Source: Pseudomonadota bacterium (lineage in GTDB: Bacteria; Pseudomonadota; Alphaproteobacteria; Sphingomonadales; Sphingomonadaceae). From it: DNA of 64,000 nucleotides. The notes below the pieces were generated by a model, which worked only from the letters and a program-made list of their open reading frames with translations, did no database searches and was not told the DNA's origin. Both the position numbers and the translations under genes were made by a program. Numbering within the stretch: the first letter of the stretch is position 1; each line of letters begins with the position of its first letter. The stretch spans positions 6,214 through 70,213 of the forward strand of contig JAEZHP010000183.1 in assembly GCA_023416515.1 (NCBI GenBank). The letters run 5' to 3'. Positions 44,419-53,479 of the stretch are shown here, one piece after another.

Positions 44419-45431
44419 TTGGTAGCTCTCGTCGTCATTTCGTCTCCCTCGCGCGTCCAGCGCCGCTGCACCAGCCGCACCGGCTGGAAGCGGGCATCGA
44501 CAAGTACGGTCTCGAAGAACTCGCTTTCGCCGACATTGCTTCGAACGTCGATGGCGAACCAGTCGGTGCGCATCTGAGGCTGCTGTTGGACGTCGAGCGG
44601 GATCGCGAGGCCGCGAAGCATGTCCGTTCGCCAGAATTCGACCGGGCTGCTCCAGCCCGCCGCCGGCCGCATCGCCAAGACCCGCCGAGCCGCCTCCTCG
44701 CCAACCCGGCCTTGAGTCAGGGCCGAGAGCAAGAGCGCCTGGTGCGGCAGCAGCGTGTTGACGTTGATCGGCGACAGCTCCGCCACCGGCAGAGCGCACA
44801 GCCACGGACGAATCCGCTCATAATGTTCGGGGCGCATTCCAGGCAGAACCCGCAGCTCGCTGACGTCGGCAAAGAACGTGTTGGCGGTCCGGAACGGCTG
44901 CGGCCCGGAGGCGTAAGCCGAGTCCTCGGCGCCGCCCGGTCCCGCGATCGTGTCGGTGTCGACCCAGTCCGCCGCAGCCTCGGCAATTCGGCGCGCATCC
45001 GGCTCCGGAACGCCGCGAAGGACCATCAAGGAGGCGAACTGGTCAATGCCGGAGCCGCGGCGGACGAGGCTATCCGGCTCGCCCTGGACGACGCTGTTGA
45101 TATTGAAGCAATTGCCGCCGTCTGTAAGTCGCGCCTCGACCACGCCGCCGCCCGGCATCGGCACGCGACGCACACCGCCGTTCCAGTTGCCGGTAAGGGT
45201 TGTCTTTGTCCGGTCCTGCACGACGAGGTCGTTGACGATGAGCATTGCGAGCTGCTCGGCGCCAATCGCGGATTGGCGGGCCTGGTCGATCGCGACGACG
45301 TTGCCGGCGACCATTCGAGACAGCCGCAATTTTTCCAGCGAGGCTGCGGCGATGGCGCCGGTGATCGCGACCAGGATGAGCACCGCGAGCAGCGCGGCGC
45401 CTCGCTCGCCTTGGGGGACAGGGCGCCTCAC
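44415..45431 (-). CDS. gspK: Type II secretion minor pseudopilin GspK
   Basis: A 338-residue minor pseudopilin that caps the secretion pilus. The GTG at 45431 overlaps the gspJ stop (GTGA) and gives the class III signal MRRPVPQGERG|AALLAVLILVAI. As usual for GspK it lacks the Glu at +5 of the mature protein, and its size is larger than the other minor pseudopilins. Conserved segments include GNCFNINSVVQGE and SPINVNTLLP. Operon: gspC, H, I, J, K, then an APH gene. Confidence 0.88.
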   Translation of the reverse strand: MRRPVPQGERGAALLAVLILVAITGAIAAASLEKLRLSRMVAGNVVAIDQARQSAIGAEQLAMLIVNDLVVQDRTKTTLTGNWNGGVRRVPMPGGGVVEARLTDGGNCFNINSVVQGEPDSLVRRGSGIDQFASLMVLRGVPEPDARRIAEAAADWVDTDTIAGPGGAEDSAYASGPQPFRTANTFFADVSELRVLPGMRPEHYERIRPWLCALPVAELSPINVNTLLPHQALLLSALTQGRVGEEAARRVLAMRPAAGWSSPVEFWRTDMLRGLAIPLDVQQQPQMRTDWFAIDVRSNVGESEFFETVLVDARFQPVRLVQRRWTREGDEMTTRATN

Positions 45432-46030
45432 GCGCCGCTTCCGACCGTGAAAAGCTGGCGAACCGTCCCGAAGCGCGCGGTGGTGAGGATCAGCTCGACC
45501 GCTATCGGAAGCTCGCGCGGATCTGGACGGTCCCAGCCCTCCTGCCATGTGCCGTCGCGGTCGCGGTAGCGGAGCGCAACCCCTTGCACCTCGTCGATCA
45601 GCGACGACACCGAAGCAGCGCCGCCGCCGTCGACATGAGCGAAGCCGACTCGATAAAGGCGGCCCGCCTGGAGCCGATACTCGACCCGCTGAAGCGACGA
45701 GCGCGCGAGGGCGTCCGGATTGTCCCAGCCGCCGCGGACCAGAACGAACAGCCGGGTCTCCTGCCCCGCCGTGCCATAGAAGGAGCGTTGAGGCTGGCCA
45801 GTCTCGTCGCGCCACGGGCGCGGCACCGCCTGAGCGAAGTCGGCGCCGAGCAGGGTCCCCGCGCGGCGGATTTCGCTGAGGCTAGCGAGTTGGCGGTCGG
45901 CCATGTCCTGCGCCCTCACGGAGAATGACAGGAGCGCCACGCTGGCGGCGGCGATCATTCCGAAGATCGCCAGCGCGATCAGCATCTCGACCAGCGTGAA
46001 GCCGGCGGTGGCGGGCGTGCGCCTCGTCAT
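45428..46030 (-). CDS. gspJ: Type II secretion minor pseudopilin GspJ
   Basis: A 200-residue minor pseudopilin with the signal TAG|FTLVEMLIALAIFGMI. The C-terminal part has GspJ-type sequence (SSLQRVEYRLQAGRLYRV). The ATG at 46030 overlaps the gspI stop (ATGA); gspK follows with GTGA. Together with gspI and gspK it forms the pilus tip. Confidence 0.88.
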   Translation of the reverse strand: MTRRTPATAGFTLVEMLIALAIFGMIAAASVALLSFSVRAQDMADRQLASLSEIRRAGTLLGADFAQAVPRPWRDETGQPQRSFYGTAGQETRLFVLVRGGWDNPDALARSSLQRVEYRLQAGRLYRVGFAHVDGGGAASVSSLIDEVQGVALRYRDRDGTWQEGWDRPDPRELPIAVELILTTARFGTVRQLFTVGSGA

Positions 46031-46443
46031 GCCGCTGGCCTGAACAGGGTCATCGTAGCCTGCCCGATGCCCGTGGCTCCGGTGACTCGAATGGTGATCA
46101 GCTGGATGCGCGGCTCTGGAGAGCGGTCGGTGACTCGAACCCATCGCCACTGCCGGCCGGCATTTTCGACCATTCCGCTCTGGGTGCCGAACGCGGGCGG
46201 CGCTGGATCAGTCATGGTCTCGACCGCGAGATTGCGGGCCACCGTCTGAGCAAGCGCCTGTTCGGTGAGCCGAGCGCTGTTCGCGGCGGTGGCCCCGCCC
46301 AGCCTCAGGAGGGCGAGTGCGGCAAGGCTGAAAATGGCGAGCGCGACCAGCATCTCGAGCAGGGTGAAGCCATTCGCAGGCACCGAGCCGGTGCCGTCCG
46401 GCCCATGGCGAGCGAATTCAGCGCTGAATCCGGATTTCGCCAT
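46027..46443 (-). CDS. gspI: Type II secretion minor pseudopilin GspI
   Basis: A minor pseudopilin with the class III signal ANG|FTLLEMLVALAIFSL and a short GspI-type C-terminus (QWRWVRVTDRSPEPRI). The start is uncertain: ATG at 46443 gives 138 residues and a 28-residue leader overlapping gspH by 26 bases; a GTG at 46383 would give a more usual short leader. The stop overlaps gspJ. Confidence 0.83.
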   Translation of the reverse strand: MAKSGFSAEFARHGPDGTGSVPANGFTLLEMLVALAIFSLAALALLRLGGATAANSARLTEQALAQTVARNLAVETMTDPAPPAFGTQSGMVENAGRQWRWVRVTDRSPEPRIQLITIRVTGATGIGQATMTLFRPAA

Positions 46444-46873
46444 CGCCGCCAATCTCGACCCGAACGCGGCGGTCGCCGCGGCGCAGGGTGAGCTCCAAGG
46501 GGTCCGCCGTGCCTGTCGAGTCGAACACGGTTCGCATCTGCTGACCGGTCGCGAGGTCCGGCCGAGTGCCGTCCTGCCAGTGGAAGCGGCCGACCTCCTG
46601 CCAGGTGCCGCCGCGGCTTCGAGCGATGGCATAGCCACCGGTGCCGACCTGGAGCGACGTCGCTCGCGATTCTATGAGGGCGCTCTCCTGAGCCGCCTTG
46701 GCGCGGGCCGCGAATGTTTCAGCCTCGACCCGAAGGCCACCGCCGGGCTCCGGCATCGCCAGCACCGCCGCCGCGGCGAGCAGACCGACGATGACGAGGA
46801 CGACCATCATCTCGACGAGGGTGAAGCCGGCGCTCATGTCCCGGGCCATGGCCGACTTATGTGTCGCGGACAT
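46418..46873 (-). CDS. gspH: Type II secretion minor pseudopilin GspH
   Basis: A 151-residue pseudopilin with signal SAG|FTLVEMMVVLVIVGLL and a GspH/FimT-type beta domain (FDSTGTADPLELTLRRGDRR). The ATG shares one base with the gspC stop (TAATG), showing direct coupling. Confidence 0.86.
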   Translation of the reverse strand: MSATHKSAMARDMSAGFTLVEMMVVLVIVGLLAAAAVLAMPEPGGGLRVEAETFAARAKAAQESALIESRATSLQVGTGGYAIARSRGGTWQEVGRFHWQDGTRPDLATGQQMRTVFDSTGTADPLELTLRRGDRRVRVEIGGDGEIRIQR

Positions 46874-47664
46874 TACCGGCCCTGGACGACGAAGCGCAGG
46901 CGCTGGCCGGCGCGGTCGACGTCGAGCTGCAGGCTCGTCCCGGCCGACAGGCGGGCGAGCTGCTCGACGTGGCTCTGGGTCATCGGCGCGCCGTTGACTG
47001 CGATGATGGTATCGCCGGGACGAAGCCCCGCTTGCTCAAGCGACGGAAGGGCAATTCCGGGCCGAAGCGTGTAGCCGGACAGCTGGCCGTTCGCCTGCCG
47101 CGGTGACAAGGCCTGCAGGTAGCGCCCCATCTCGGCGCGCTGGGCGTTCGGCGCGGGAGCAGCTTGAACTGGAGGCGGCGAAGCCGGGACTCCTACGACG
47201 ACCGGCGCCGCGGCAGGCTGCGGCGTCAGCGGGATTGCCGGGCCGCCGAAGCCGAGACGGTAATTGACCGTGCCCGCGGCAAGGATGGCCTCGTGCAATT
47301 GCACGCCCTGTAGACGAAGACCCGGCATCACCTCGCGTCCGATGGCAACGTAGCGCTGGCTTCCGTCCGGAAAGCCGATCACCGCTCCACCCGCCATCAC
47401 GCCGTAGAGGACGAGGCCTTCGGTGAGGCCCGCTGGCGGCGGCATTGCCGCGGGAGGCGGCGCCTGAACGACGGGAATGGGCTGGGGGGTCACCGCCACG
47501 GTCGGTGTAGGACGTTGATCGGCAGGAACCAGCTCGACGCTGCTGTTCCCATCGCCGGAGGAGGGCCACAAGAGGTAGGCAAGCAGCAAGGTCGCGACGA
47601 TCGCCCCGACAATCACGAACCGCTTCTCGCGCGGCTGAAGCTGCAATGCCGCCCGTGGCATCAT
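46873..47664 (-). CDS. gspC: Type II secretion protein GspC
   Basis: The inner-membrane clamp of a type II secretion system, 263 residues. One N-terminal helix (FVIVGAIVATLLLAYLL) is followed by a proline-rich linker, an HR domain (LVLYGVMAGGAVIGF) and a C-terminal PDZ-like domain (GLRPGDTIIAVNGAPMTQS). Its start overlaps the PH-domain gene by four bases. gspD, E, F, G, L and M are not in the window. Confidence 0.85.
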   Translation of the reverse strand: MMPRAALQLQPREKRFVIVGAIVATLLLAYLLWPSSGDGNSSVELVPADQRPTPTVAVTPQPIPVVQAPPPAAMPPPAGLTEGLVLYGVMAGGAVIGFPDGSQRYVAIGREVMPGLRLQGVQLHEAILAAGTVNYRLGFGGPAIPLTPQPAAAPVVVGVPASPPPVQAAPAPNAQRAEMGRYLQALSPRQANGQLSGYTLRPGIALPSLEQAGLRPGDTIIAVNGAPMTQSHVEQLARLSAGTSLQLDVDRAGQRLRFVVQGR

Positions 47665-49181
47665 CGGGCGAAGTTAGTCCTCTCGCGGCTCGCGTGCGAC
47701 TCCTGAATCGCCGCCGCCTTGCGGGCCGCACGGGCCGGATAGAAACGATCGAGCAAGGTGCGGGCGAGCATCTCGGCATCCTTGGCGAACAAGTCCGGTA
47801 TCTCGGGGGCACCGAGCGCCGGGGCGCCGGCAGTGTCGATTGCGAGCGTGGCGAGACCGAGCGCGCGCTGAACCGGGCCGCGCGTAACGGTCAGAGTCTG
47901 GAGCTTGTCGTAGGGGATGACCCAAGTGCGGCGGTGGATGAGGCCGGAGCGAACGACCAGCGCGCCGTCCATGAGCCCGTAGCGGGCCTTGCTCCACGCC
48001 AGCACCTGGAGGAGCGTCAGGAGCAGCGGGACGGCGCTGGCAAAAGCGAGTTCCGGCCGGATCAAGCCGAGCGCGGCGGCGATCGGGATGAGGACCAGCC
48101 ACGGCCCGCAACGGCGCAGCAAGGCACGGCGCGGAGTTCGGAGCGGCGGACGCTCGGGCGGCCTGGGAAAATCGAGCCTGTCGAGGACGCGGTCAATCTC
48201 GTCGCGGCGGGCGAATGGCGCGGCAACCTGGACCCCACCCTCCTTCCGGTCCGCACCGAGGGTCTGGAAGGACAGGCTGGAGAAACCGAGCAAGCCGCCG
48301 AGCAGGCCCCGGTCGAGCCGCGCCGCCTGGGTTCGTCGGGCGGGGATCAGAACTTCGGACAGGGTGAACAGGCCGCGCCGGCGGCGAAGCCCTCCCTCCC
48401 CGGAGGTCAGCCGGAAGCCGAAGTCGCGCGCCACAGTTCGAGCGATACCGGTCACGAAGCCGAGCAGGATGACGAGGGCGGCGATGAGCGCGATCCCCGC
48501 AAGGCCGATCTCGCCGGCCGCCTCGACCGCCTTCTCGTTGCCGGCGCCCGCCTCATCGATCCAGTCGCCCATGTCGAACAACCCGATGTCGTCGAGATAT
48601 TGAAGAGCGCCGAAAGCGACCGCGATGAACAGAAGCGAGAAATTGAGCAGGCCGAAGAGCAGCACCCGCGGCAGGTCCATCTCGAAGATGACGTCCTCGC
48701 TGGGCGCCTGCATTGCCTCCGGACCGGCGGCATGCCGCTCCTGCCGGCCTCGGATCGTGTCGCGCAGGCGCTGCGCCTCGTCGAGCGACACCATGTCGAG
48801 CTTGCCTTCGTCCGCGGCCGAGCCGCCCGTCTCGACTCGCACCCGCGCGGTGCCGATCAGGCGCGCGAGCAGAGGCCGTTCGATCGCGACGTCCTGAACC
48901 CGATCGAACGGAATGACCCGGCGCTGGCGGCTGATAAGGCCCTGTTCGATGATGATCTCGCCGGGCAGCATTTCGTAGGTGAAGCGGCGCCAGGTCAGCA
49001 CCGCAATCGCCGCCATGATCATGAGCACGAGGCCGATGGCGCCGAACACGCCCGCAGCGGCGAGGAAGCCCTCGTCGCGGGTCGCGGTCATGATTCCGAA
49101 CAGGCCGGCAGCGGCGCCCGGAAGCGCCTTGAGGCTGCCGTGGATCATCGCGGCCGGGTGAAGCCGCCGCTTTTCGCTCAC
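47661..49181 (-). CDS. Large membrane protein with bacterial PH-like (YdbT) domains
   Basis: A 506-residue membrane protein with alternating helices and bPH2 domains. PH units are seen around residues 70-150 (EIIIEQGLISRQRRVIPFDR), 270-330 (GLRRRRGLFTLSEVLIPARR) and 405-480 (ALVVRSGLIHRRTWVIPYDK). This is the YdbT plan: the proteins are of unknown function and usually paired with a smaller YdbS-like protein, as here. It is translationally coupled both to that gene (overlap 49178-49181) and to gspC. Confidence 0.86.
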   Translation of the reverse strand: MSEKRRLHPAAMIHGSLKALPGAAAGLFGIMTATRDEGFLAAAGVFGAIGLVLMIMAAIAVLTWRRFTYEMLPGEIIIEQGLISRQRRVIPFDRVQDVAIERPLLARLIGTARVRVETGGSAADEGKLDMVSLDEAQRLRDTIRGRQERHAAGPEAMQAPSEDVIFEMDLPRVLLFGLLNFSLLFIAVAFGALQYLDDIGLFDMGDWIDEAGAGNEKAVEAAGEIGLAGIALIAALVILLGFVTGIARTVARDFGFRLTSGEGGLRRRRGLFTLSEVLIPARRTQAARLDRGLLGGLLGFSSLSFQTLGADRKEGGVQVAAPFARRDEIDRVLDRLDFPRPPERPPLRTPRRALLRRCGPWLVLIPIAAALGLIRPELAFASAVPLLLTLLQVLAWSKARYGLMDGALVVRSGLIHRRTWVIPYDKLQTLTVTRGPVQRALGLATLAIDTAGAPALGAPEIPDLFAKDAEMLARTLLDRFYPARAARKAAAIQESHASRERTNFAR

Positions 49182-49639
49182 AGCAGGTCTTGGCGGATCT
49201 TGCCGCGAATATGGTCGCGCATCTGCTCGGCGTCGGACTGGGCAAGCCCCGGCAGCTTCACCGCCGAGCCGCGTGTCCCCGCCGTGTTGAGCACCAGTGT
49301 GGCAAGGCCGAAGGCGCGCTCGAGCGGGCCCTGGGCAAGATCGATATGCTGGACGCGGCCGAACGGCACGAGCGAGAGCGCTCTGACGAGCAGGCCGTGG
49401 CGGACCGCAAGCTCGTCCTCCTCCATTCGATAGCCCCAGGCGGCATAGCGCCGCGCCGGCATCCGCCAGATCCCGACCAGGATCAGAAGGGCGCCCACGC
49501 CGAGCACGGTGCCGAACGGCAGCGGATTGATCTCAGCGAGCACAAGCTCGGCAATCAGGAGGAGAAGTGCGAGAGCCGCCCCCGCGATCCCGAAGCGGAT
49601 TCGAAGCACGGCGCGCTGCTTGGGGTGGAGCGGAGTCAT
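49178..49639 (-). CDS. Small membrane PH-like domain protein (YdbS type)
   Basis: A 153-residue membrane protein with two helices and one bPH2 domain (DELAVRHGLLVRALSLVPFG). It is the small partner of the YdbT-like protein and starts at the ATG at 49639 with AAGGAGC upstream. It is the first gene of the leftward operon that continues into gspC-K. Confidence 0.85.
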   Translation of the reverse strand: MTPLHPKQRAVLRIRFGIAGAALALLLLIAELVLAEINPLPFGTVLGVGALLILVGIWRMPARRYAAWGYRMEEDELAVRHGLLVRALSLVPFGRVQHIDLAQGPLERAFGLATLVLNTAGTRGSAVKLPGLAQSDAEQMRDHIRGKIRQDLL

Positions 49640-49748
49640 TGCTCCTTCATCCCCGCAAATGCCCAAGGCGACAAGCCGGGCTTTTCGGAGCCGCAACCGC
49701 TGCTAAGAGTCAAGCGCGCGCCGAGCGCGAGGGAGTGTCAGCTTTACC

Positions 49749-50606
49749 ATGTTCAATCGTTCCTTCAGGCGGTCCGTGCTGTTCGGCGCTTTGGTGGCGC
49801 TGTTCGGCCTCGCCGGCTACTGGATCTACGAGCGCACGCGCCCGGCCGAGCCCCAGGCGGTGCCGGAATATGATCCGGCGACTCTCGCGGGCCAGCGGCC
49901 CGACCTCGATGTGCCGTTCGTATCGACCGAATATGACATCGTTCGAGCGATGCTCGACCTTGCCGGCACCAATGGCGAGGACCTGGTCATCGATCTCGGC
50001 TCCGGCGACGGCCGAATTCCGATCATCGCAGCCCGCGACAAGGGCGCCCGCGGCCTCGGGGTCGATCTCGACCCGGCGCGGATCCGCGAGTCGACCGCCA
50101 ATGCGCTCCGGGCCGGGGTCGGGGAACGGGTGATCTTCCGCCAGCAAGACCTGTTCGTGACCCCGCTCGCGGACGCGACCGTGCTGACCCTTTACCTGCT
50201 GCCCGAGATCAACATGCAATTGCGCCCCCGCATCCTCGGCGAAATGCGGCCCGGTGCACGCGTGGTCAGCAACACGTTCGACATGGGCGACTGGCGGCCA
50301 GACGCTCGCCGCAACGTCCAGAACAGCAACATCTTCCTGTGGATCATCCCTGCTAAGGTAGAGGGGCGTTGGCAGCTCCGCACCGGGGACGGCGAGGCCA
50401 GACTGACTCTTCGTCAGCAATTCCAGCAGGTGTCGGGCACCGCTGAAGCCAACGGACGATCCGTGCCGCTGAGCGAGGTGCAACTGCGTGGCGCCCAGAT
50501 CGCGTTCACGGCGGACCTCGGTGGCGGTCCGCGCCGCTTCGTCGGCCGGGTCGACGGCGCCAACATGGCCGGAGAGGGTTGGCAGGCGGCGCGCCTGGCC
50601 AGTTGA
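49749..50606 (+). CDS. Membrane-anchored class I SAM-dependent methyltransferase
   Basis: A 285-residue protein with an N-terminal membrane helix (SVLFGALVALFGLAGYWIY) followed by a class I methyltransferase domain: SAM motif I is VIDLGSGDGRIPIIAA, and the acidic strand-2 residue follows in GLGVDLDPARI. The C-terminal 80 residues are beta-rich. The helix looks like a signal anchor, which would place a SAM-dependent enzyme outside the cytoplasm; more likely the domain faces inward. Substrate unknown. Translationally coupled to the PAP2-like gene. Confidence 0.8.
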   Translation: MFNRSFRRSVLFGALVALFGLAGYWIYERTRPAEPQAVPEYDPATLAGQRPDLDVPFVSTEYDIVRAMLDLAGTNGEDLVIDLGSGDGRIPIIAARDKGARGLGVDLDPARIRESTANALRAGVGERVIFRQQDLFVTPLADATVLTLYLLPEINMQLRPRILGEMRPGARVVSNTFDMGDWRPDARRNVQNSNIFLWIIPAKVEGRWQLRTGDGEARLTLRQQFQQVSGTAEANGRSVPLSEVQLRGAQIAFTADLGGGPRRFVGRVDGANMAGEGWQAARLAS

Positions 50607-51274
50607 GGCGAGCGAGGGTGCCGATCCTCCTTGCCGGGCTGCTCCTGTCCTTCCTGGTCATGCTGTTGTTCGGCGGCACGGAGTTCGACCGCGGCCTGTT
50701 CATGCTGCTTCGAATCGAGGGTGGACCCGACCTGGCAATTGCGGGCGCCATCGCCGAGCAGGCGACCCGTCCGCTCGTCCTCGCCGCCATGGGCGGAGCC
50801 GGCGCTGCGCTTCTCGCGGTTCGCCGCCAGTGGCGCGCCGCGCTCCTGCTGATCGCACTCACCGCGGGGGTGCTGCTGCTGACGGCCTATCTCGGCAGGA
50901 TCACTGCGCCGCTGCGCCCGCTGCCGGGCGAGCGGCTCGCCGACAGCCAGGTCTCGCTGTTTCCGAATGAAGCTGCGGCCGGCGCCGCTGCGGTGTGGCT
51001 AGGGCTGGCATTCCTACTCACCACGCACCGGCCCTGGCGAGCACTCTCCGCCGGGCTGGCCGTGTTCCTCGCGATGGCCGTCGGAGCGCACCAGCTCGTC
51101 AACGGCCTTGCCTGGCCGAGCGACGTGATCGGCGGGTGGGCGCTCGGGCTCTTCTGGGCGCTCCTGCTGCTCTGGCTGGCCGGCGCCGACCTCGGCGACG
51201 GAGCGGCGCGAGCGACCCGTCCCAGAAACAGGGAAAGGCGCGAGTCCGGCCTGCACGGGTCGAACGACAGGTAG
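50603..51274 (+). CDS. PAP2-like membrane protein lacking catalytic histidines
   Basis: A 223-residue protein with about six helices and a PAP2-superfamily layout. TTG at 50603 overlaps the previous stop by four bases (TTGA) and starts a typical MRRARVPILL membrane entry. The three signature regions are recognisable as LGRITAPLRP, FPNEAAAGAAA (in place of PSGH) and GLAWPSDVIGGW (in place of GXHXXXD), but the two histidines needed for phosphatase chemistry are absent. It may bind lipid phosphates without hydrolysis or be a diverged relative. Confidence 0.68.
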   Translation: MRRARVPILLAGLLLSFLVMLLFGGTEFDRGLFMLLRIEGGPDLAIAGAIAEQATRPLVLAAMGGAGAALLAVRRQWRAALLLIALTAGVLLLTAYLGRITAPLRPLPGERLADSQVSLFPNEAAAGAAAVWLGLAFLLTTHRPWRALSAGLAVFLAMAVGAHQLVNGLAWPSDVIGGWALGLFWALLLLWLAGADLGDGAARATRPRNRERRESGLHGSNDR

Positions 51275-51275
51275 A

Positions 51276-51914
51276 TCAGACGCGGCGGAAGACGACCGTC
51301 AGGTTGTTAGCCGGCATCTCGACCACGCGCTCCAACTCGAAACCGGCCTTCGACGCCTCGGCCACCACGTCCTCGAGCAGGCGCAGGCCCCATTCCGGAT
51401 TACGTGACTTGAGAGACCGGTCGAACGACTCGTTGCTGGGCGCGGTGGCCACGCCGTTGCGACGATAGGCGCCGTAGAGGATGAGAGGAACCCCGGCCGC
51501 AAGCACCCGCGACGCGCCACTGAGCAGGCCGAGGGTCGCCCTCCACGGGCTGATGTGGATCATGTTGATGCACAAGAGCGCATCGGCGCGATCGACCGGC
51601 CAGTCGACGGCCGCCGCATCGAGAGCGAGAGGCGGCAAGAGATTGGCCGGTGCCTCGCTTCGCCACGCCTCGATCGACGACAAAGCCAGCGGATCGGGAT
51701 CCGTCGGCTGGAAAGTCAGGTCGGGGAAGGCGCGAGCGAAGTGGAGGGCATGCTCTCCCGTCCCGCTCGCCACTTCCAGGACGAGTCCCGCCGCCGGCAG
51801 CACCTCACGCAGCACCTCGATGATCGGGCCCGCGTTGCGCGCCACGTGCGGCGCGACACGCCGCTGCGGACCCGCGTCGGGCTCGAATACGAAGGGCTGC
51901 GGCGGCTCCGCCAT
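51276..51914 (-). CDS. DUF938-family SAM-dependent methyltransferase
   Basis: A 212-residue protein with motif [19 protein letters not shown] and the family segment [19 protein letters not shown]938 proteins are methyltransferases of unknown substrate. The ATG shares one base with the gcvPB stop (TAATG), so it is the distal gene of the glycine-cleavage operon. Confidence 0.85.
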   Translation of the reverse strand: MAEPPQPFVFEPDAGPQRRVAPHVARNAGPIIEVLREVLPAAGLVLEVASGTGEHALHFARAFPDLTFQPTDPDPLALSSIEAWRSEAPANLLPPLALDAAAVDWPVDRADALLCINMIHISPWRATLGLLSGASRVLAAGVPLILYGAYRRNGVATAPSNESFDRSLKSRNPEWGLRLLEDVVAEASKAGFELERVVEMPANNLTVVFRRV

Positions 51915-53479
51915 TACTCCGCGGCTTGGGCCGGCTCCGGATCCTTCCACACCAGCACGGGCTTGCGCGCGGCAAGCGTCTCGTCGAGCCGCCGCCGCGG
52001 GGCGTGGATGGGCGCGGCCTTGAGGCTCTGGTCGCCCGCCTTGGCGCGCTCGGCCACCGAGCGAAGCGCGCCGATGAACTGATCGAGCGCCGCCTTCGAC
52101 TCGGTCTCGGTCGGCTCGACCAGCATCGCCCCATGCACCACCAGCGGGAAGTACATGGTCATCGGGTGGAAGCCCTCGTCGATCAGCGCCTTGGCGAGAT
52201 CGAGCGTGGTGAGGCCCTCGCCGAAGCCCTTATCGCTGAACAGGGCCTCGTGCATGCACGGGCCGCTGCCGCCGAACGGCGCGTCGAGCACGTCGTCGAG
52301 GCTGCGGAGGATGTAGTTGGCGTTGAGCACCGCATCCTCGGCGACCTGGCGCAGGCCGTCGGCACCGTGGCTGAGGATGTAGCTCAGCGCGCGGGTGAAC
52401 ATGCCCATCTGGCCGTGAAAGGCGACCATCCGGCCGAAGCTTCTGCCGTGATGCTCCTGCGCGGTCTCCTCCTCGACGAGGGCATAGTGATCGCCCTGCT
52501 TCTCGACGAACGGGAGCGGCGCGAAGGGCGTCAGCGCCTCTGAGAAGACCACGGGGCCGGAGCCCGGACCGCCGCCGCCATGCGGGGTGGAGAAGGTCTT
52601 GTGGAGGTTGATATGCATCGCGTCGATGCCGAGGTCGCCGGGGCGGACTCGGCCGACGATGGCGTTGAAATTGGCGCCGTCGCAATAGACGAAGCCGCCC
52701 GCGGCGTGGACCGCCTCGCTGATCGCGATCATGTCCGGCTCGAACAGGCCGCAGGTATTGGGGTTGGTGATCATCACGCCCGCGACGTCCGGCCCCAGGC
52801 GCGCCTTCAGGGCCTCGACGTCGACTCGGCCGCGGCTCGTCGCCGGGATGTCCTCGACCCGGTAGCCGGCGAAGGCCGCGGTCGCCGGGTTGGTGCCGTG
52901 GGCGCTTTCCGGAACGAGGATGACCTCGCGCTTGTCGCCTCGTGCCTCCAGCGCGGAGCGGATCGCGAGCAGGCCGCACAGCTCGCCGTGCGCACCGGCC
53001 TTCGGGCTCATCGCCACCGAATGCATTCCGGTGAGCTTGACCAGCCACTCGCCGAGCGTCTGGACCAGCTCCAGGGCGCCCTGCACGGTGTCGATCGGCT
53101 GCAGCGGATGGATGTCGGCGAAGCCGGGCATCCGCGCAACCTTCTCGTTGAGGCGCGGATTGTGCTTCATCGTGCACGATCCGAGCGGGAACAGGCCGAG
53201 ATCGATGGCGTAGTTCTGGCGGCTGAGGCGGGTATAGTGGCGAACCGCCTCCGGCTCGGACAGGCCGGGCAAGCCGATCGGGCGATTTCGCTCCATTCCG
53301 CCGAGACGCGACACGCCGGCCGGGACTTCCGCGAAATCCACCCCGGTCATGTCGGTATCGCCGATCTCGAACAGCAATGCCTCTTCGAGCATCAGCGCAC
53401 GGTTGCCGGTGAAGGTGCTCGCCTCGCTGTCGCCAGCCTCGGGCGCGGTTGGGCGCCAGCCGCTCTGGTTGATGGTCAC
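51914..53479 (-). CDS. gcvPB: Glycine dehydrogenase (P protein) subunit 2
   Basis: The PLP-carrying half of the split glycine decarboxylase; with GcvPA it transfers the aminomethyl group of glycine to lipoyl-GcvH. The PLP lysine lies in [18 protein letters not shown]. At 521 residues it is normal for the two-subunit form. The start overlaps gcvPA by four bases. Confidence 0.96.
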   Translation of the reverse strand: MTINQSGWRPTAPEAGDSEASTFTGNRALMLEEALLFEIGDTDMTGVDFAEVPAGVSRLGGMERNRPIGLPGLSEPEAVRHYTRLSRQNYAIDLGLFPLGSCTMKHNPRLNEKVARMPGFADIHPLQPIDTVQGALELVQTLGEWLVKLTGMHSVAMSPKAGAHGELCGLLAIRSALEARGDKREVILVPESAHGTNPATAAFAGYRVEDIPATSRGRVDVEALKARLGPDVAGVMITNPNTCGLFEPDMIAISEAVHAAGGFVYCDGANFNAIVGRVRPGDLGIDAMHINLHKTFSTPHGGGGPGSGPVVFSEALTPFAPLPFVEKQGDHYALVEEETAQEHHGRSFGRMVAFHGQMGMFTRALSYILSHGADGLRQVAEDAVLNANYILRSLDDVLDAPFGGSGPCMHEALFSDKGFGEGLTTLDLAKALIDEGFHPMTMYFPLVVHGAMLVEPTETESKAALDQFIGALRSVAERAKAGDQSLKAAPIHAPRRRLDETLAARKPVLVWKDPEPAQAAE

